From Thermosynechococcaceae cyanobacterium Okahandja (lineage in GTDB: Bacteria > Cyanobacteriota > Cyanobacteriia > Thermosynechococcales > Thermosynechococcaceae), in assembly GCA_041530395.1 (NCBI GenBank), contig CP136945.1, positions 1,178,001 to 1,242,000 of the forward strand: a stretch of DNA of 64,000 bases, read 5' to 3'. The notes under the pieces were generated by a model. That model worked only from the letters and a program-made list of their open reading frames with translations. It was not told where the DNA came from and did no database searches. This document shows positions 54,773-63,624 of the stretch, in pieces. Position 1 is the stretch's first letter. The number at the start of each line of letters is the position of its first letter. The translations under genes were made by a program, and so were the position numbers.

Positions 54773-55657
54773 GTGAACAACTGGTTCGAGAGTGCCCGAG
54801 GATGTGATCCTGTGGGGTACATTGGTGTGTTTGACAGTGGCGTTGGCGGCTTAACGGTTTTACGGGCGCTCCAAGCGCAGTTACCGGCAGAATCCTTTCT
54901 TTACTTTGGTGATACGGCACGCCTCCCCTACGGCAGCCGCAGCCGGAGCGAAATTCTCCAGTACGTGCGGGAAATTCTGACTTGGATGGGGCATCAGGGC
55001 ATCAAAATGGCGGTGATGGCCTGTAATACCAGTTCTGCCCTTGCCCTCGAGCAGGTGCGCCGCGAATTTCCGTTTCCGATTTTGGGCTTAATTGAACCGG
55101 CGGCTCAAGTGGCCGTCAGCCGCGGTCGCCGGATTGGGGTCATTGCCACCCCTGCCACGGTCAAAAGTGGTGCCTACGCACGGCTGCTGCAAAAGTATGC
55201 CCCCGAGGTTGCGATTGCTCAAGTGGCTTGCCCAGACTTTGTCCCCCTTGTGGAAAGTAACTGCCTCCGCGGCGATCGCGTCCGCCGTATTGTCCGCCAC
55301 ACCTTATCTCCCTTGATTGAATTTCGACTCGACACCCTTGTGTATGGTTGCACCCACTACCCCCACCTGCGCCACATCATTCAGGAGTGCCTTCCCAAAT
55401 CGGTGTATCACCTTGATCCGGCCACGGCAGTGGCCCACACCACCGTCGCCGCCCTAGATGCTCTATCCTTGGCCACCAGTGCTAGCCATGGGCAAGTTCA
55501 CTTCTACGTCAGCGGTCCCCCGGAACAGTTTGCCAGCCTTGCCCGCCAATGGTTGGGCTACTATCCGCGGGTGCAACACCTGCCCCTGAGCGTTCTTTGC
55601 CAACCCACCGGTGACGACATTACCTTGCCCACAGTCCCTGCCGTGATTGCCAGTTAA
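54773..55657 (+). CDS. murI: Glutamate racemase
   Basis: Up to 294 residues. Makes D-glutamate for peptidoglycan. Blocks: IGVFDSGVGGLTVLRALQ, FGDTARLPYGSRS, ACNTSSALAL with catalytic Cys, and YGCTHYPHLRHII with the second Cys. Two GTG starts are possible: 54773 with GAGG close by, and 54812 (reading MGYIGVFDSG) with AGGA 9 bases upstream; the second puts the first motif at the usual distance. Confidence 0.94.
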   Translation: MNNWFESARGCDPVGYIGVFDSGVGGLTVLRALQAQLPAESFLYFGDTARLPYGSRSRSEILQYVREILTWMGHQGIKMAVMACNTSSALALEQVRREFPFPILGLIEPAAQVAVSRGRRIGVIATPATVKSGAYARLLQKYAPEVAIAQVACPDFVPLVESNCLRGDRVRRIVRHTLSPLIEFRLDTLVYGCTHYPHLRHIIQECLPKSVYHLDPATAVAHTTVAALDALSLATSASHGQVHFYVSGPPEQFASLARQWLGYYPRVQHLPLSVLCQPTGDDITLPTVPAVIAS

Positions 55658-55752
55658 GGCCTTGCCAGAAGAAGTTTGGCACAATAGGTAAAGAGGTTGT
55701 CTTGTTTAGGGGACAACCCCACAACCCTATGAACTACCCTCGGAGGAATCTC

Positions 55753-56472
55753 GTGAGTAGTACCAGTAACTTTCAGGAAGCTGTTCGCCGCGCCCGCAGC
55801 AGCGCCTTGGTGGGCCCCAATGTTATCCGCAATGCACTGCCCTTTGTCGGGGGCGGGCTTGTCCTCACTGCCGTGGGTAGCTGGGGTGGCTTGGGGGTAA
55901 TCAGCACCGCACCACAGGTGTTTATGCTGACCTTTATTGTGGCGATCATTGCCGAGATTGCCCTGTTTTTTGTGGCTCGCGGTGTAGCTGCTAAGGGCAA
56001 TACGGGGGCAGCGGTACCGCTGTTGGCCACCTACAGCCTCCTCAGTGGCTATACCCTTGCGGGGCTTATTTATGTGGCCCTCAACACCGTTGGCATCATG
56101 GGCATTATCATTGCCGCCGGTGGCTGTGGCATTACGTTTATGGCCGCTAGCCCGATTGGCTCAAACTTGTCAGAGCGGGATGGCTTTGCCCTCGCGAAAA
56201 CGGTGCAATTGGGGATCATTGCCCTCTTAGTGGTGTTGGTTGCCCAACTCCTGTTTAGCTTCTTTGGCGTGTTTACCCCCACGTTTTTAGAAATTGCTAT
56301 TTCTGGGGTTGGCGTGGTGCTGTTTGTGGGGGCAGCGGTGGTGGACTTTTTTGTCCTGCCCCGCACCTACCGCGATGACCAATACCTCTTGGCGGCATTG
56401 TCGATGTACCTAACCTACATCAACCTGTTTATTTTTATTCTGCGCTTACTGATTGCCCTGAACCGCCGCTAG
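55753..56472 (+). CDS. Bax-inhibitor-1/YccA-family membrane protein
   Basis: About 239 residues with seven hydrophobic helices and a basic C-terminus (LIALNRR). The BI-1 pattern includes [36 protein letters not shown] and [15 protein letters not shown]. Bacterial members are putative calcium-leak channels or protease partners. GTG 55753 is chosen because GGAGGA stands 7 bases upstream; the in-frame ATG at 55729 has no such site. The 3' end overlaps the convergent aroC by 27 bp. Confidence 0.88.
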   Translation: MSSTSNFQEAVRRARSSALVGPNVIRNALPFVGGGLVLTAVGSWGGLGVISTAPQVFMLTFIVAIIAEIALFFVARGVAAKGNTGAAVPLLATYSLLSGYTLAGLIYVALNTVGIMGIIIAAGGCGITFMAASPIGSNLSERDGFALAKTVQLGIIALLVVLVAQLLFSFFGVFTPTFLEIAISGVGVVLFVGAAVVDFFVLPRTYRDDQYLLAALSMYLTYINLFIFILRLLIALNRR

Positions 56473-57573
56473 GGGGGTTTCACGAGGCAGTAGATGACAC
56501 TGGGCATGATCCCGCAGCAGGTGGTCACACAGAACCAGCGCCACCATGGCTTCAACCATCGGCACCGCTCGCGGTAACACGCAGGGATCATGCCGTCCTT
56601 TGGCGGCTAAGATAGTTTCTTCACCCGCCTGATTCACTGTTTTTTGGCGTTGACCAATCGTGGCCGTGGGCTTAAAAGCCACCCGCAAAATAATATTTTC
56701 ACCATTGGAAATACCGCCTTGGATGCCGCCCGAACGGTTGGTGCGGGTGCGAATCCGCCCCTGTTCGTCGGCATAAAATTCATCGTTGTGCTCCAGCCCC
56801 GTCAAGAGCGTACCGGCAAAGCCAGAGCCAATTTCAACCCCTTTACTGGCAGGCAACGACATCACCGCCTTAGCAAGGTCGGCTTCTAGTTTGTCAAAGA
56901 CGGGGCATCCCAGCCCGACGGGCACATGGCGGGCAACACATTCAATCACACCACCAATGGAGTTGGCCTTGCGGCGAATTTCATCCACAAGGGCAATCAT
57001 CTGTTCAGCAGTGGCGGCATCCGGACAGCGCATGATATTGGCCTCTACTGCTGCGGCACTGACCGTATCCGGGTCAACGGTGGCTTCAATATCCTTGACC
57101 CGCTTGACGTAGGCAATAATCTCGACGCCGGCCACCTGAGCCAAAATTTTGCGGGCGATCGCCCCGGCGGCAACGCGGCCAATGGTTTCCCGTGCTGAGG
57201 AGCGGCCACCCCCCTGCCAGTTGCGAATGCCGTACTTGCCATCGTAGGTGGCATCGGCGTGGGAGGGACGATAGACCTGCGCCATCTCCGCATAGTGTTC
57301 GGGTCGCGGGTCCTGATTGCGCACCAAAATTGCAATCGGTGTCCCTAAGGTTTTCCCCTGAAACACGCCGGAAATGATTTCACAGCGATCGCTCTCTTGG
57401 CGTGGGGTTGTCAGGCGGCTTTGCCCCGGGCGCCGCCGATCCAGTTCCTTTTGAATATCCGCTTCACACAGGTCCAATTGTGGCGGGCAGCCATCCACCA
57501 CGACACCGACCCCACCGCCGTGGGACTCCCCAAAGGTGGTGACTCGAAATAACTGCCCGAAAGTATTCCCCAT
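56446..57573 (-). CDS. aroC: Chorismate synthase
   Basis: 375 residues. Last step of the shikimate pathway, using reduced FMN. Signatures: [20 protein letters not shown] (20), [37 protein letters not shown] (20) and [16 protein letters not shown]. Length is normal. The IscA-like gene upstream on the same strand ends 12 bp away. Confidence 0.96.
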   Translation of the reverse strand: MGNTFGQLFRVTTFGESHGGGVGVVVDGCPPQLDLCEADIQKELDRRRPGQSRLTTPRQESDRCEIISGVFQGKTLGTPIAILVRNQDPRPEHYAEMAQVYRPSHADATYDGKYGIRNWQGGGRSSARETIGRVAAGAIARKILAQVAGVEIIAYVKRVKDIEATVDPDTVSAAAVEANIMRCPDAATAEQMIALVDEIRRKANSIGGVIECVARHVPVGLGCPVFDKLEADLAKAVMSLPASKGVEIGSGFAGTLLTGLEHNDEFYADEQGRIRTRTNRSGGIQGGISNGENIILRVAFKPTATIGQRQKTVNQAGEETILAAKGRHDPCVLPRAVPMVEAMVALVLCDHLLRDHAQCHLLPRETPLAAVQGNQ

Positions 57574-57585
57574 CCCCTACTTCAC

Positions 57586-57951
57586 CTATGCGTGATCCAT
57601 CAAGCGTGAGCCATCGTTGGTGGCTACACTAAAAGCCATGCCACAACCGCAGGTTTGACTGGCATTGGGATTATGAAAACGAAACGCCCCCCCCATTAAA
57701 TCCTCGATGTAGTCCACCCGCAGTCCCCGCAGTAAGGGAACCTGCTCAGCCGCCAAGGCAATGGTCCACCCTTGGGAGTGGGTCACCACATCTGTTGCTT
57801 CCGGTTCGCTCACCAAGGCCAACACATAGCTCCAATCGCCACAGGAACTGGGCTGCACGTGAATCCGAAAGACACTGCTGCCCTGCTGTTTGCCGTGGTG
57901 CGCCTGTAAGCGCTCCAGTTCTTGAACCGCTGCTGTGGTTAGTTCCACCAT
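57586..57951 (-). CDS. IscA/SufA/HesB-like iron-sulfur carrier protein
   Basis: 121 residues. Beta-sandwich A-type carrier with the conserved cysteines: one at SSCGDWSYVL and a C-terminal CGCG (SQTCGCGMAF). DYIEDLMGGAFRFHNPNA is the typical pre-motif strand. Transfers [2Fe-2S] or [4Fe-4S] clusters to target enzymes. Lies upstream of aroC, an FMN enzyme, so the link between them is only positional. Confidence 0.9.
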   Translation of the reverse strand: MVELTTAAVQELERLQAHHGKQQGSSVFRIHVQPSSCGDWSYVLALVSEPEATDVVTHSQGWTIALAAEQVPLLRGLRVDYIEDLMGGAFRFHNPNASQTCGCGMAFSVATNDGSRLMDHA

Positions 57952-58016
57952 AGTGCAGATAAAATCAGCGCCAACCAGTATATCGTGCCGCTTGCCCTTA
58001 AGGGTGATTTTTCACG

Positions 58017-58062
58017 AACCCTAGGGTTTTTGCTACCCTTGAGGCAGGCAAAGGGATAGCTT
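58017..58062 (+). repeat. Palindrome and leader hairpin
   Basis: A gapless palindrome AACCCTAGGGTT followed by TTT starts near 58017, and just after it GCTACCCTT pairs with AAGGGATAGC (one bulged base) across about 58034-58062. The hairpins lie ahead of the operon beginning at 58112 and may belong to its leader. Confidence 0.4.
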
Positions 58063-58111
58063 TGGGGAGCCATCCTCAAGTTTATTCCAGTCATCCGTGG
58101 AGGACTATCCA

Positions 58112-58333
58112 ATGCGAATCAAGGATCTGTTCGTTCCGGTGTTGGTGGTGCTGCTGGTATTTATTGGCTTTGGCGATCGCTTTTTGCCAGCACCCTTAAG
58201 TACGGCTAGTGCCTCTAGTCGCGAGCAAATTAACACCTTTGTTAAGGGATTGTTTGGTGGCTTTTCCACCTATAACCGCTATCATAAAACCGAGGAAATG
58301 ATTCGGCAAGCGGAGCGCGCGGAAGGCAAATAG
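58112..58333 (+). CDS. Small membrane-anchored cyanobacterial protein, 73 residues
   Basis: Starts MRIKDLFVPVLVVLLVFIGF (20), a signal-anchor helix, then a polar tail with SREQINTFVKGLFGGFSTYN (20) and a charged end. Unknown function. GGAGG lies 9 bases before the ATG at 58112, which is preferred to the in-frame GTG at 58097. The next gene starts 3 bp after the stop. Confidence 0.75.
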   Translation: MRIKDLFVPVLVVLLVFIGFGDRFLPAPLSTASASSREQINTFVKGLFGGFSTYNRYHKTEEMIRQAERAEGK

Positions 58334-58336
58334 GGA

Positions 58337-58531
58337 ATGCGGCGTCTGTTGCTGTTTTTGCTATTTATGTTGAGCACGGCGGCGATCGCCCTGTTTTCAG
58401 TTCAAAATGCAACCGCGGTGTCACTGCGCTTTTTGGCGTGGCAGTCTATTCCACTGCCCTTGGGACTACTGTTGGTTCTGGTGGCTATCCTAGCCATGTG
58501 GATTCCCTACTGGGCTAGTGCTGGGCGCTAA
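58337..58531 (+). CDS. LapA/DUF1049-like small membrane protein
   Basis: 64 residues with two hydrophobic helices: LLLFLLFMLSTAAIALFSVQ (20) and LLLVLVAILAMWIPYWA, joined by NATAVSLRFLAW, the pattern of DUF1049/LapA-like proteins. In E. coli LapA acts with LapB in lipopolysaccharide control; the cyanobacterial role is not known. Its TAA overlaps the next start (TAATG). Confidence 0.72.
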   Translation: MRRLLLFLLFMLSTAAIALFSVQNATAVSLRFLAWQSIPLPLGLLLVLVAILAMWIPYWASAGR

Positions 58532-60087
58532 TGCGGTGGCAGAGGGTCGGCTGGGCTATGCTTGTGGGATTGATGGCCATGCTGGTGCCTATGGTCAGTA
58601 CGGCCACAGCGCCCGTGCGCCTAGAGGTGAATCCTCACCATGCCGCGGCCACCGATCGCCAGGGGCAAACCGTCAGCCACCCCTTTCAGACCATTCGGGC
58701 GGCTCTTGCGTGGGCTGAGCAGCACGGCGATCGCCCCATTGAGATTTATATTCACAACGGCATCTACCGCGAAGCCCTCGGTACCCTTGAGAACTACCGC
58801 CGTCCGCTGCGGCTTCTGGCCGAGACCCGCGATCGCGTCATTCTGCGGGGCAGTCGCCAATGGCTCGACTGGGAGTGGCTTCGCCAGCAGGACACCCTCC
58901 AGTATTATCGCCATCCATGGCCCCATCGCTGGGGGACAGCCGGCAACCCTTGGACGAGCTACGGCATTGAGTTACCTAGTCTGGCTCAGCGGGGCGAGAT
59001 GGTGTGGTTGGCCGAGCGACCCCTGCGGCAACGACTGGCGCTTGATGACCTCAAGGGGCATGATTTTTATGTGGATGAGGCAGAGGGACTGATATACGTG
59101 GCGCTGCCCGAGGGGGTTGACCCCGCCGATCTAGAGGTGAGCGTGCATCGGGAAGCCCTGCGGTTGCGCAACAGCGCCCATATCGCCCTTGAGGGATTGC
59201 GCTTTGAGCATTACGGGGGTGCCTTCAGCCAAGCGCTGCGGCTTGAGGGGAGTGAAGCCATTCAGGTGCGCCACTGCACGTTTTGGGGCAATAACTGGGG
59301 TGGCCTCGAAATGCACAATAACAGTCGCGTTCAAATTCGGCACAGCCGTTTTTTAGACAACGGCTGGCGGGGCATAGCCGCTGTGAATCTGCGGGATTTG
59401 GTGGTTGAGGACGTGCTGGTGCAGGGCAATAACTGGCGGGGGGCTTGGGTGGGCTTTTACGACTGGGATGCCGGGGAAAAGTATTTTCATCTGCGGCAAG
59501 CCACGTTTGAGCGCTACCGGGCGATCGCCAACCAAGCGGCGGGGTTATGGCTCGATACCGATAACCAAGGGGTGCACATTCGTCATGCTCAACTCATCGG
59601 CAATGCGGTCGTTGGGCTATTCATTGAGGCTGGCACGGGACCGGTAACCGTTGAGAACTCAGTGATTGCCTACAACTACACCGTGGCTCCCAACTATTTG
59701 CAAACCCCCGGTGTCTTTGGCTGGGCGGCAGCAAATGTTACCTTACGCCATAACTGGATTCTGGAAAATGCGGGGCCGCAAATTGGCGTGCGGGATCCCC
59801 AGCCGCGCACGATCACGCCACCAGACACCGGGCGCACCCTCACCGTGATCTCGAAGGATTGGCGACTGGAGCACAACTACATTGGTGCCCACGATCAACT
59901 GCTACTGACCACGCTGCAAGGACAACCCTTCCTTGAGAGCCTGATGCTAGGGCACAATCAGTGGTGGAGCGATCGCCCCCAGCCGTTTCTGCTTGATGGC
60001 ACCTCCTTGAGTTGGCAGGCATGGCAAGAGCATTACGGTCACCCTAGCGATCGCCTGCGTAGTTTGCCAGAAAGCGTAACCCCATGA
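58531..60087 (+). CDS. Exported right-handed beta-helix protein
   Basis: 518 residues with a signal peptide (MLVGLMAMLVPMVSTATA). The body shows DUF1565/NosD-like beta-helix repeats: HPFQTIRAALAWAEQ, IYIHNGIYREAL, IALEGLRFEHYGGAF, VQIRHSRFLDNGWRGIAA, VEDVLVQGNNWRGAWVG, VTVENSVIAYNYT. Such proteins bind or cleave polysaccharides in the periplasm or outside. Coupled to the preceding small membrane protein and to the following SDR gene by overlapping stop/start codons. Confidence 0.85.
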   Translation: MRWQRVGWAMLVGLMAMLVPMVSTATAPVRLEVNPHHAAATDRQGQTVSHPFQTIRAALAWAEQHGDRPIEIYIHNGIYREALGTLENYRRPLRLLAETRDRVILRGSRQWLDWEWLRQQDTLQYYRHPWPHRWGTAGNPWTSYGIELPSLAQRGEMVWLAERPLRQRLALDDLKGHDFYVDEAEGLIYVALPEGVDPADLEVSVHREALRLRNSAHIALEGLRFEHYGGAFSQALRLEGSEAIQVRHCTFWGNNWGGLEMHNNSRVQIRHSRFLDNGWRGIAAVNLRDLVVEDVLVQGNNWRGAWVGFYDWDAGEKYFHLRQATFERYRAIANQAAGLWLDTDNQGVHIRHAQLIGNAVVGLFIEAGTGPVTVENSVIAYNYTVAPNYLQTPGVFGWAAANVTLRHNWILENAGPQIGVRDPQPRTITPPDTGRTLTVISKDWRLEHNYIGAHDQLLLTTLQGQPFLESLMLGHNQWWSDRPQPFLLDGTSLSWQAWQEHYGHPSDRLRSLPESVTP

Positions 60088-60430
60088 TCAACGAACAATG
60101 CGTCTTGATAACGGGAGCCAGCAGTGGCATTGGTGCGGCCTGTGCCGAGGTGTTTGCCGCCGCAGGCGCACAGCTGATTCTCTGGGCACGGCGGCAGGAG
60201 CGCCTAGAGGCCCTCGCGGAACAGCTACGGCAGCAGTGGCAGAGTAGCGTCTTGACCCAAGTGGTGGATGTGCGCGATCGCCCTCAGATTCTTGCTGCCT
60301 TGGAAGCCTTACCAGCGGCGATGGCCAACGTTCAGATTCTCATCAACAATGCCGGGCTCAGCCGTGGCCTTGAACCCTTTGCGGAGGCGGAGATTAGCGA
60401 TTGGGAAGAAATGATTGATACCAACGTAAA
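60084..60430 (+). pseudogene. SDR-family oxidoreductase, 5' part, split by an insertion element
   Basis: Codes the first 115 or so residues of a short-chain dehydrogenase: LITGASSGIGAACAEVFAAA (20), LILWARRQERLEAL, INNAGLSRGLEPF and EEMIDTNV. The frame then enters foreign DNA and stops at 60482. The start overlaps the beta-helix gene (ATGA). Joining to the 3' part at 61774 regenerates [18 protein letters not shown] without loss of a base. Confidence 0.88.
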
Positions 60431-60600
60431 CTACCCGACTCCGACCGCTAAGCGGTACGGAGCGGGCTTTCAGCAGCCCTGAGAACAACATCCTGCAACG
60501 AACAAGACATTGCTCCCGAACCTCCAGGGCGGTTTACAAGCGCCCCCAATGCAGCGATATTCTTTGCACCGTTAAAATCAGCATCACCCTGCCAACCACA
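60431..60600 (-). ncRNA. Putative omega RNA of the TnpB system
   Basis: In related elements a guide RNA overlaps the 3' end of tnpB and the right end, with its guide in the flanking DNA. Here the tnpB stop lies inside the right-end hairpin (60439-60462), consistent with this layout. The first 20 flanking bases, 60430 down to 60411, would be the guide. Limits are approximate and inferred from family precedent. Confidence 0.4.
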
Positions 60601-61641
60601 GTGCCCGCACGCAAATCGCTTGCCGTTCCGATAGGACTTGTTGGGGTCGGGATGAATATGCAGGCATCGATGACACATTTGAGACGTGTATCTGGGGTTA
60701 ACGGCATAAACCTTCACCCCAGCTCCCAAAGCTTTGTACTCCACAAACAACCTCAACTGGTGGAACGCCCAACTATTACTGCGTCTGCGTTCCGTTTTGC
60801 TGCGAGGCTGCTGGTTGGTACGCTCTCGAATGCCCGTCAAATCTTCAATGGCAATGCTGGCAGAAAGAGACCTAGCGGTTTCAACGATGCGTTTAGAAAC
60901 ATTGTGGTTGACCCATGCTTGGAACCGATGCTCGCGACCAGACAGCCGTTGCAGCAGTTGACGGCATCTCCGTCTCGAACTGCGTGTGCCCTGACTGGCC
61001 TTGTGCTGGAGCGCGGCTCTCAAGTTGGCAAAGTGGTCTCGAACCTTGGTTACGTCTTGCCCATCCCAGTGTTGTCCCTCCGACGTGTGTGCAATGTCTG
61101 TACGTCCTAAGTCCACCCCCAAAACCTTATCGCTATCCTGCGGGGTTGGCAGTTCCGACGCCACGCAAATCTGGATGTAGTAGGAGCCGTCTTGCCGCTT
61201 GACCAGCGTTGCAGACTTAGGGGCAGATCCCTTTAGCATCCCTCTTTGGTAGTTACCAATTGCCAGTTCAAACCGCTCACGACCATCCACGGTAGTGAGC
61301 GAGACCGTCCAGTCCCGCTCACGAAAGGAGAAGATGCGAGCGTCGTAGGTAACAAAACCAGTTTTGAATGCTTTGACTGGGCGTTGTTTTTGCTTAGCCA
61401 CCTTACGAGACCCAGCAACTCGACGGCAAACTTGCTGAGCCAAATTACTCGACAAGCCAAACCGAGCGCGAATCTCGTGATAGCAAAGGGATTGCAGCTT
61501 GACCGCATTGACTATCTTCTGTGGCGTATTCTGGTTTACCCAGTTCAACGCTTTTGCAAATGCATCCACTGTCGCGTCCAGTTTTGCGGCTTGCGACTCG
61601 GATACCTTGAGCTTGCAGGAGATAGTCAGGACTTGATTCAT
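60448..61641 (-). CDS. tnpB: TnpB RNA-guided nuclease (IS605 OrfB)
   Basis: About 397 residues. RuvC-type catalytic residues are all present: Asp in GVDLGRTDIA, Glu in SIAIEDLTGI and Asp in DADFNGAKNIAA. A four-Cys zinc finger lies before the last motif (CHRCLHIH...CGHC). N-terminal wedge/REC segments look complete, so the nuclease is probably functional. ATG 61641 (MNQVLTISCKLKV) is chosen over an upstream ATG at 61659. It lacks its tnpA transposase and would need one in trans to move. Confidence 0.93.
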   Translation of the reverse strand: MNQVLTISCKLKVSESQAAKLDATVDAFAKALNWVNQNTPQKIVNAVKLQSLCYHEIRARFGLSSNLAQQVCRRVAGSRKVAKQKQRPVKAFKTGFVTYDARIFSFRERDWTVSLTTVDGRERFELAIGNYQRGMLKGSAPKSATLVKRQDGSYYIQICVASELPTPQDSDKVLGVDLGRTDIAHTSEGQHWDGQDVTKVRDHFANLRAALQHKASQGTRSSRRRCRQLLQRLSGREHRFQAWVNHNVSKRIVETARSLSASIAIEDLTGIRERTNQQPRSKTERRRSNSWAFHQLRLFVEYKALGAGVKVYAVNPRYTSQMCHRCLHIHPDPNKSYRNGKRFACGHCGWQGDADFNGAKNIAALGALVNRPGGSGAMSCSLQDVVLRAAESPLRTA

Positions 61642-61773
61642 AGCTTTAGTGTATCTCATCAGAAGAAGGTTGTCTGCATGACCGATATCAGGCTTAGTCC
61701 CTATGTCGAACTCGCATTCCTCCCGGCACTCGGCCTTGCCAGAGTGCGGGGCTCCTGCTGCTTTTTAGCTGAA

Positions 61774-62197
61774 GGGGCTACTCTACGTCAGCCGCGCCAT
61801 CTTGCCCCAGATGATTGCCCAACAGCAGGGCCATATCATCAACATTGGCTCCATTGCCGGTCACCAAGTCTATCCGGGCGGCCACGTGTATTGCGCCACC
61901 AAGGCAGCGGTTCAAGCCCTCAGTCAAGGGCTACGGCTGGATTTGCTGGGCACCCCCATCCGCGTCACCGAAATTGATCCCGGCCTAGTGGAAACCGAAT
62001 TTAGTGAGGTGCGCTTCCATGGCGATCGCCCTCGGGCAGCCGCCGTCTATCGGGATCTGACCCCCCTCACAGCGCGGGATGTGGCGGAAGTGGTGCTCTT
62101 TGCCGCGACGCGACCGGCCCATGTCAACCTCAACCAAATTGTCCTAATGCCAGTGGATCAAGCCAGTACAACCGCCATTTATCGGCACAGCCACTGA
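61774..62197 (+). pseudogene. SDR-family oxidoreductase, 3' part
   Basis: Continues the split gene: [28 protein letters not shown] with the catalytic Ser, [20 protein letters not shown] (20) with the YxxxK pair, and [16 protein letters not shown]. The catalytic Tyr and Lys are therefore separated from the NAD-binding part, so the enzyme is inactive while the element is in place. The stop is 7 bp from the convergent menE. Confidence 0.88.
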
Positions 62198-62204
62198 GGC
62201 CGGC

Positions 62205-63536
62205 CTAGGGTTGCAGCCGATCCGCCAGTAACGCCGAGAGTTGGATTTTGCCGTGGGGGGTGCGGGGCAACGCCGAGCAGGGCACCCAGCGTTTTGGACA
62301 TTTGTAGGCACTGCACTGCTGCCGTAACCATGCCGCCAATTGTTCGGGGCCAACTTCCCCTAGGGGCACATAGGCGGCCACCACCTGCTCGCCCCAAGTG
62401 GGATGGGGTTCACCGTAAATGTAAATATCCTTCACCCAGCCGCTACTGAGGAGTAACGCCTCTAATTCTTCTGGGTAGATATTTTCACCGCCACTAATAA
62501 TTTTGCGGCTGGATCGCCCCCAGATGTAGAGGCGATCGCCCCGCCACTCCCCCCGATCGTCGGTACACAACACTGGCGTGGGAAACAAATCTGGATAGTA
62601 GCCCTGCGCCAAGGAACCGGCCTGCACCACCACCTGACCGGCGGCACGAACCTGCACGTGGGCGTGGGGTAATGGCTGACCACAGGAGCGATCGCCCCCC
62701 AAGAAGTCCCCCGCTCTCTGGGCACAGACCATCCCCGCCGTTTCCGTCATCCCATAGCTAAGGCACAAGGGTAACTGCTGCGCCGCCGCCCTATCTAAAA
62801 GCGCTGGCCACGTTGGCCCACCACCCATAAAAATACCGGCCAATTGCGACAACCAAGGAATGGGCGTGTCACCCACCTGCTGCAACTGGCGCGGCACCAG
62901 AGACAGCCACAGGTCAAGGTTGGGAGGCGCAGCCGCACCTTCTAGGTCGCGTAAATGGCGGGCGAGGTAGAGTTGTCCCCCTGTCCACAGAGAACGCAAC
63001 ACTGGCATGAGGCCACTGACGTGGTAGAGCGGCAGAATACTAAGGCAGTGGAGTGCTCCTTGCTGCACATGCTGCTGCAATCCCTGCACTGCGGCATAGA
63101 GGGTGGCGGGGGTGTGCATCGCCCAGCGGAGTCGGCCTTGGCTACCGCCGGTGGGAATTAAGATCAGGCCTGCCCTTAGGGGATCTGGGCTGCCCTGCGC
63201 CGCCAACGGGGGGACGGCTCCCCAGCCGTGATACTCCCGCGGTACAAGAACGGCCACCTGCTGCCATTCGTGCGCCTGCCACTGGGGATTGGCCAGTAAT
63301 AGCGGTGTGCCCGTACCCAATGCCGCCAAGAGGCCACTGAGAAAGTCCAGAGGCTCGGTTTCCGCCAAGATCAATAGGGGTGGGCGGCGCTGCAATAGCC
63401 ACGTTTGCCGCTGCTCAAGTTGCCGTTGTAGGAGATCCACGGCACAGCGCCATCTTCCTGCCTGCCAACACCACAGCCAATCAGGCCGCAGCGGTACAAT
63501 ACTTGATGAATCAAATTGATGAATCAAACGGGTCAC
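62205..63536 (-). CDS. menE: o-Succinylbenzoate--CoA ligase
   Basis: 443 residues, acyl-adenylating family; acts in phylloquinone (vitamin K1) synthesis, needed for photosystem I in cyanobacteria. ANL-family motifs are LILIPTGGSQGRLRWAMHT (A3-like), CLSYGMTETAGMVC, and WGRSSRKIISGGENIYPEEL (20), with the C-terminal Lys in RTPHGKIQ. The choice of MenE over other ligases rests on length, lack of extra domains and host biology. Confidence 0.82.
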   Translation of the reverse strand: MTRLIHQFDSSSIVPLRPDWLWCWQAGRWRCAVDLLQRQLEQRQTWLLQRRPPLLILAETEPLDFLSGLLAALGTGTPLLLANPQWQAHEWQQVAVLVPREYHGWGAVPPLAAQGSPDPLRAGLILIPTGGSQGRLRWAMHTPATLYAAVQGLQQHVQQGALHCLSILPLYHVSGLMPVLRSLWTGGQLYLARHLRDLEGAAAPPNLDLWLSLVPRQLQQVGDTPIPWLSQLAGIFMGGGPTWPALLDRAAAQQLPLCLSYGMTETAGMVCAQRAGDFLGGDRSCGQPLPHAHVQVRAAGQVVVQAGSLAQGYYPDLFPTPVLCTDDRGEWRGDRLYIWGRSSRKIISGGENIYPEELEALLLSSGWVKDIYIYGEPHPTWGEQVVAAYVPLGEVGPEQLAAWLRQQCSAYKCPKRWVPCSALPRTPHGKIQLSALLADRLQP

Positions 63537-63624
63537 TTGTAATAGTTCTTAACAACGCTGCCGAATGCCGTAGAACGAAATCAGTACAATCAAAGGATAA
63601 GGCGTAACTATAGGAGAACGCAGA

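Larger units (their letters stand above)
60431..61773 (-). mobile_element. IS200/IS605-family tnpB-only element
   Basis: Inserted in the SDR gene with no target duplication. The element is about 1.34 kb, with tnpB on the minus strand and no tnpA. At the tnpB-distal right edge GCACTC+GGC pairs with GCC+GAGTGC (61726-61747), the left-end hairpin in element terms. At the other edge CTCCG+ACCGC pairs with GCGGT+CGGAG (60439-60462), the right-end hairpin. The exact joints are ambiguous by two bases because AA is shared. In element orientation the flank before the left end reads GTAGCCCC. Confidence 0.85.

Noticed and set aside
54775-54800. TGGTTCGAGAGTG resembles a tRNA T-loop
   Set aside because: No acceptor stem, anticodon arm or D-arm can be built around it, and it lies in the murI start region.
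60431-60482. Continuation of the SDR frame to a stop at 60482
   Set aside because: This part is insertion-element DNA; the true continuation is at 61774.
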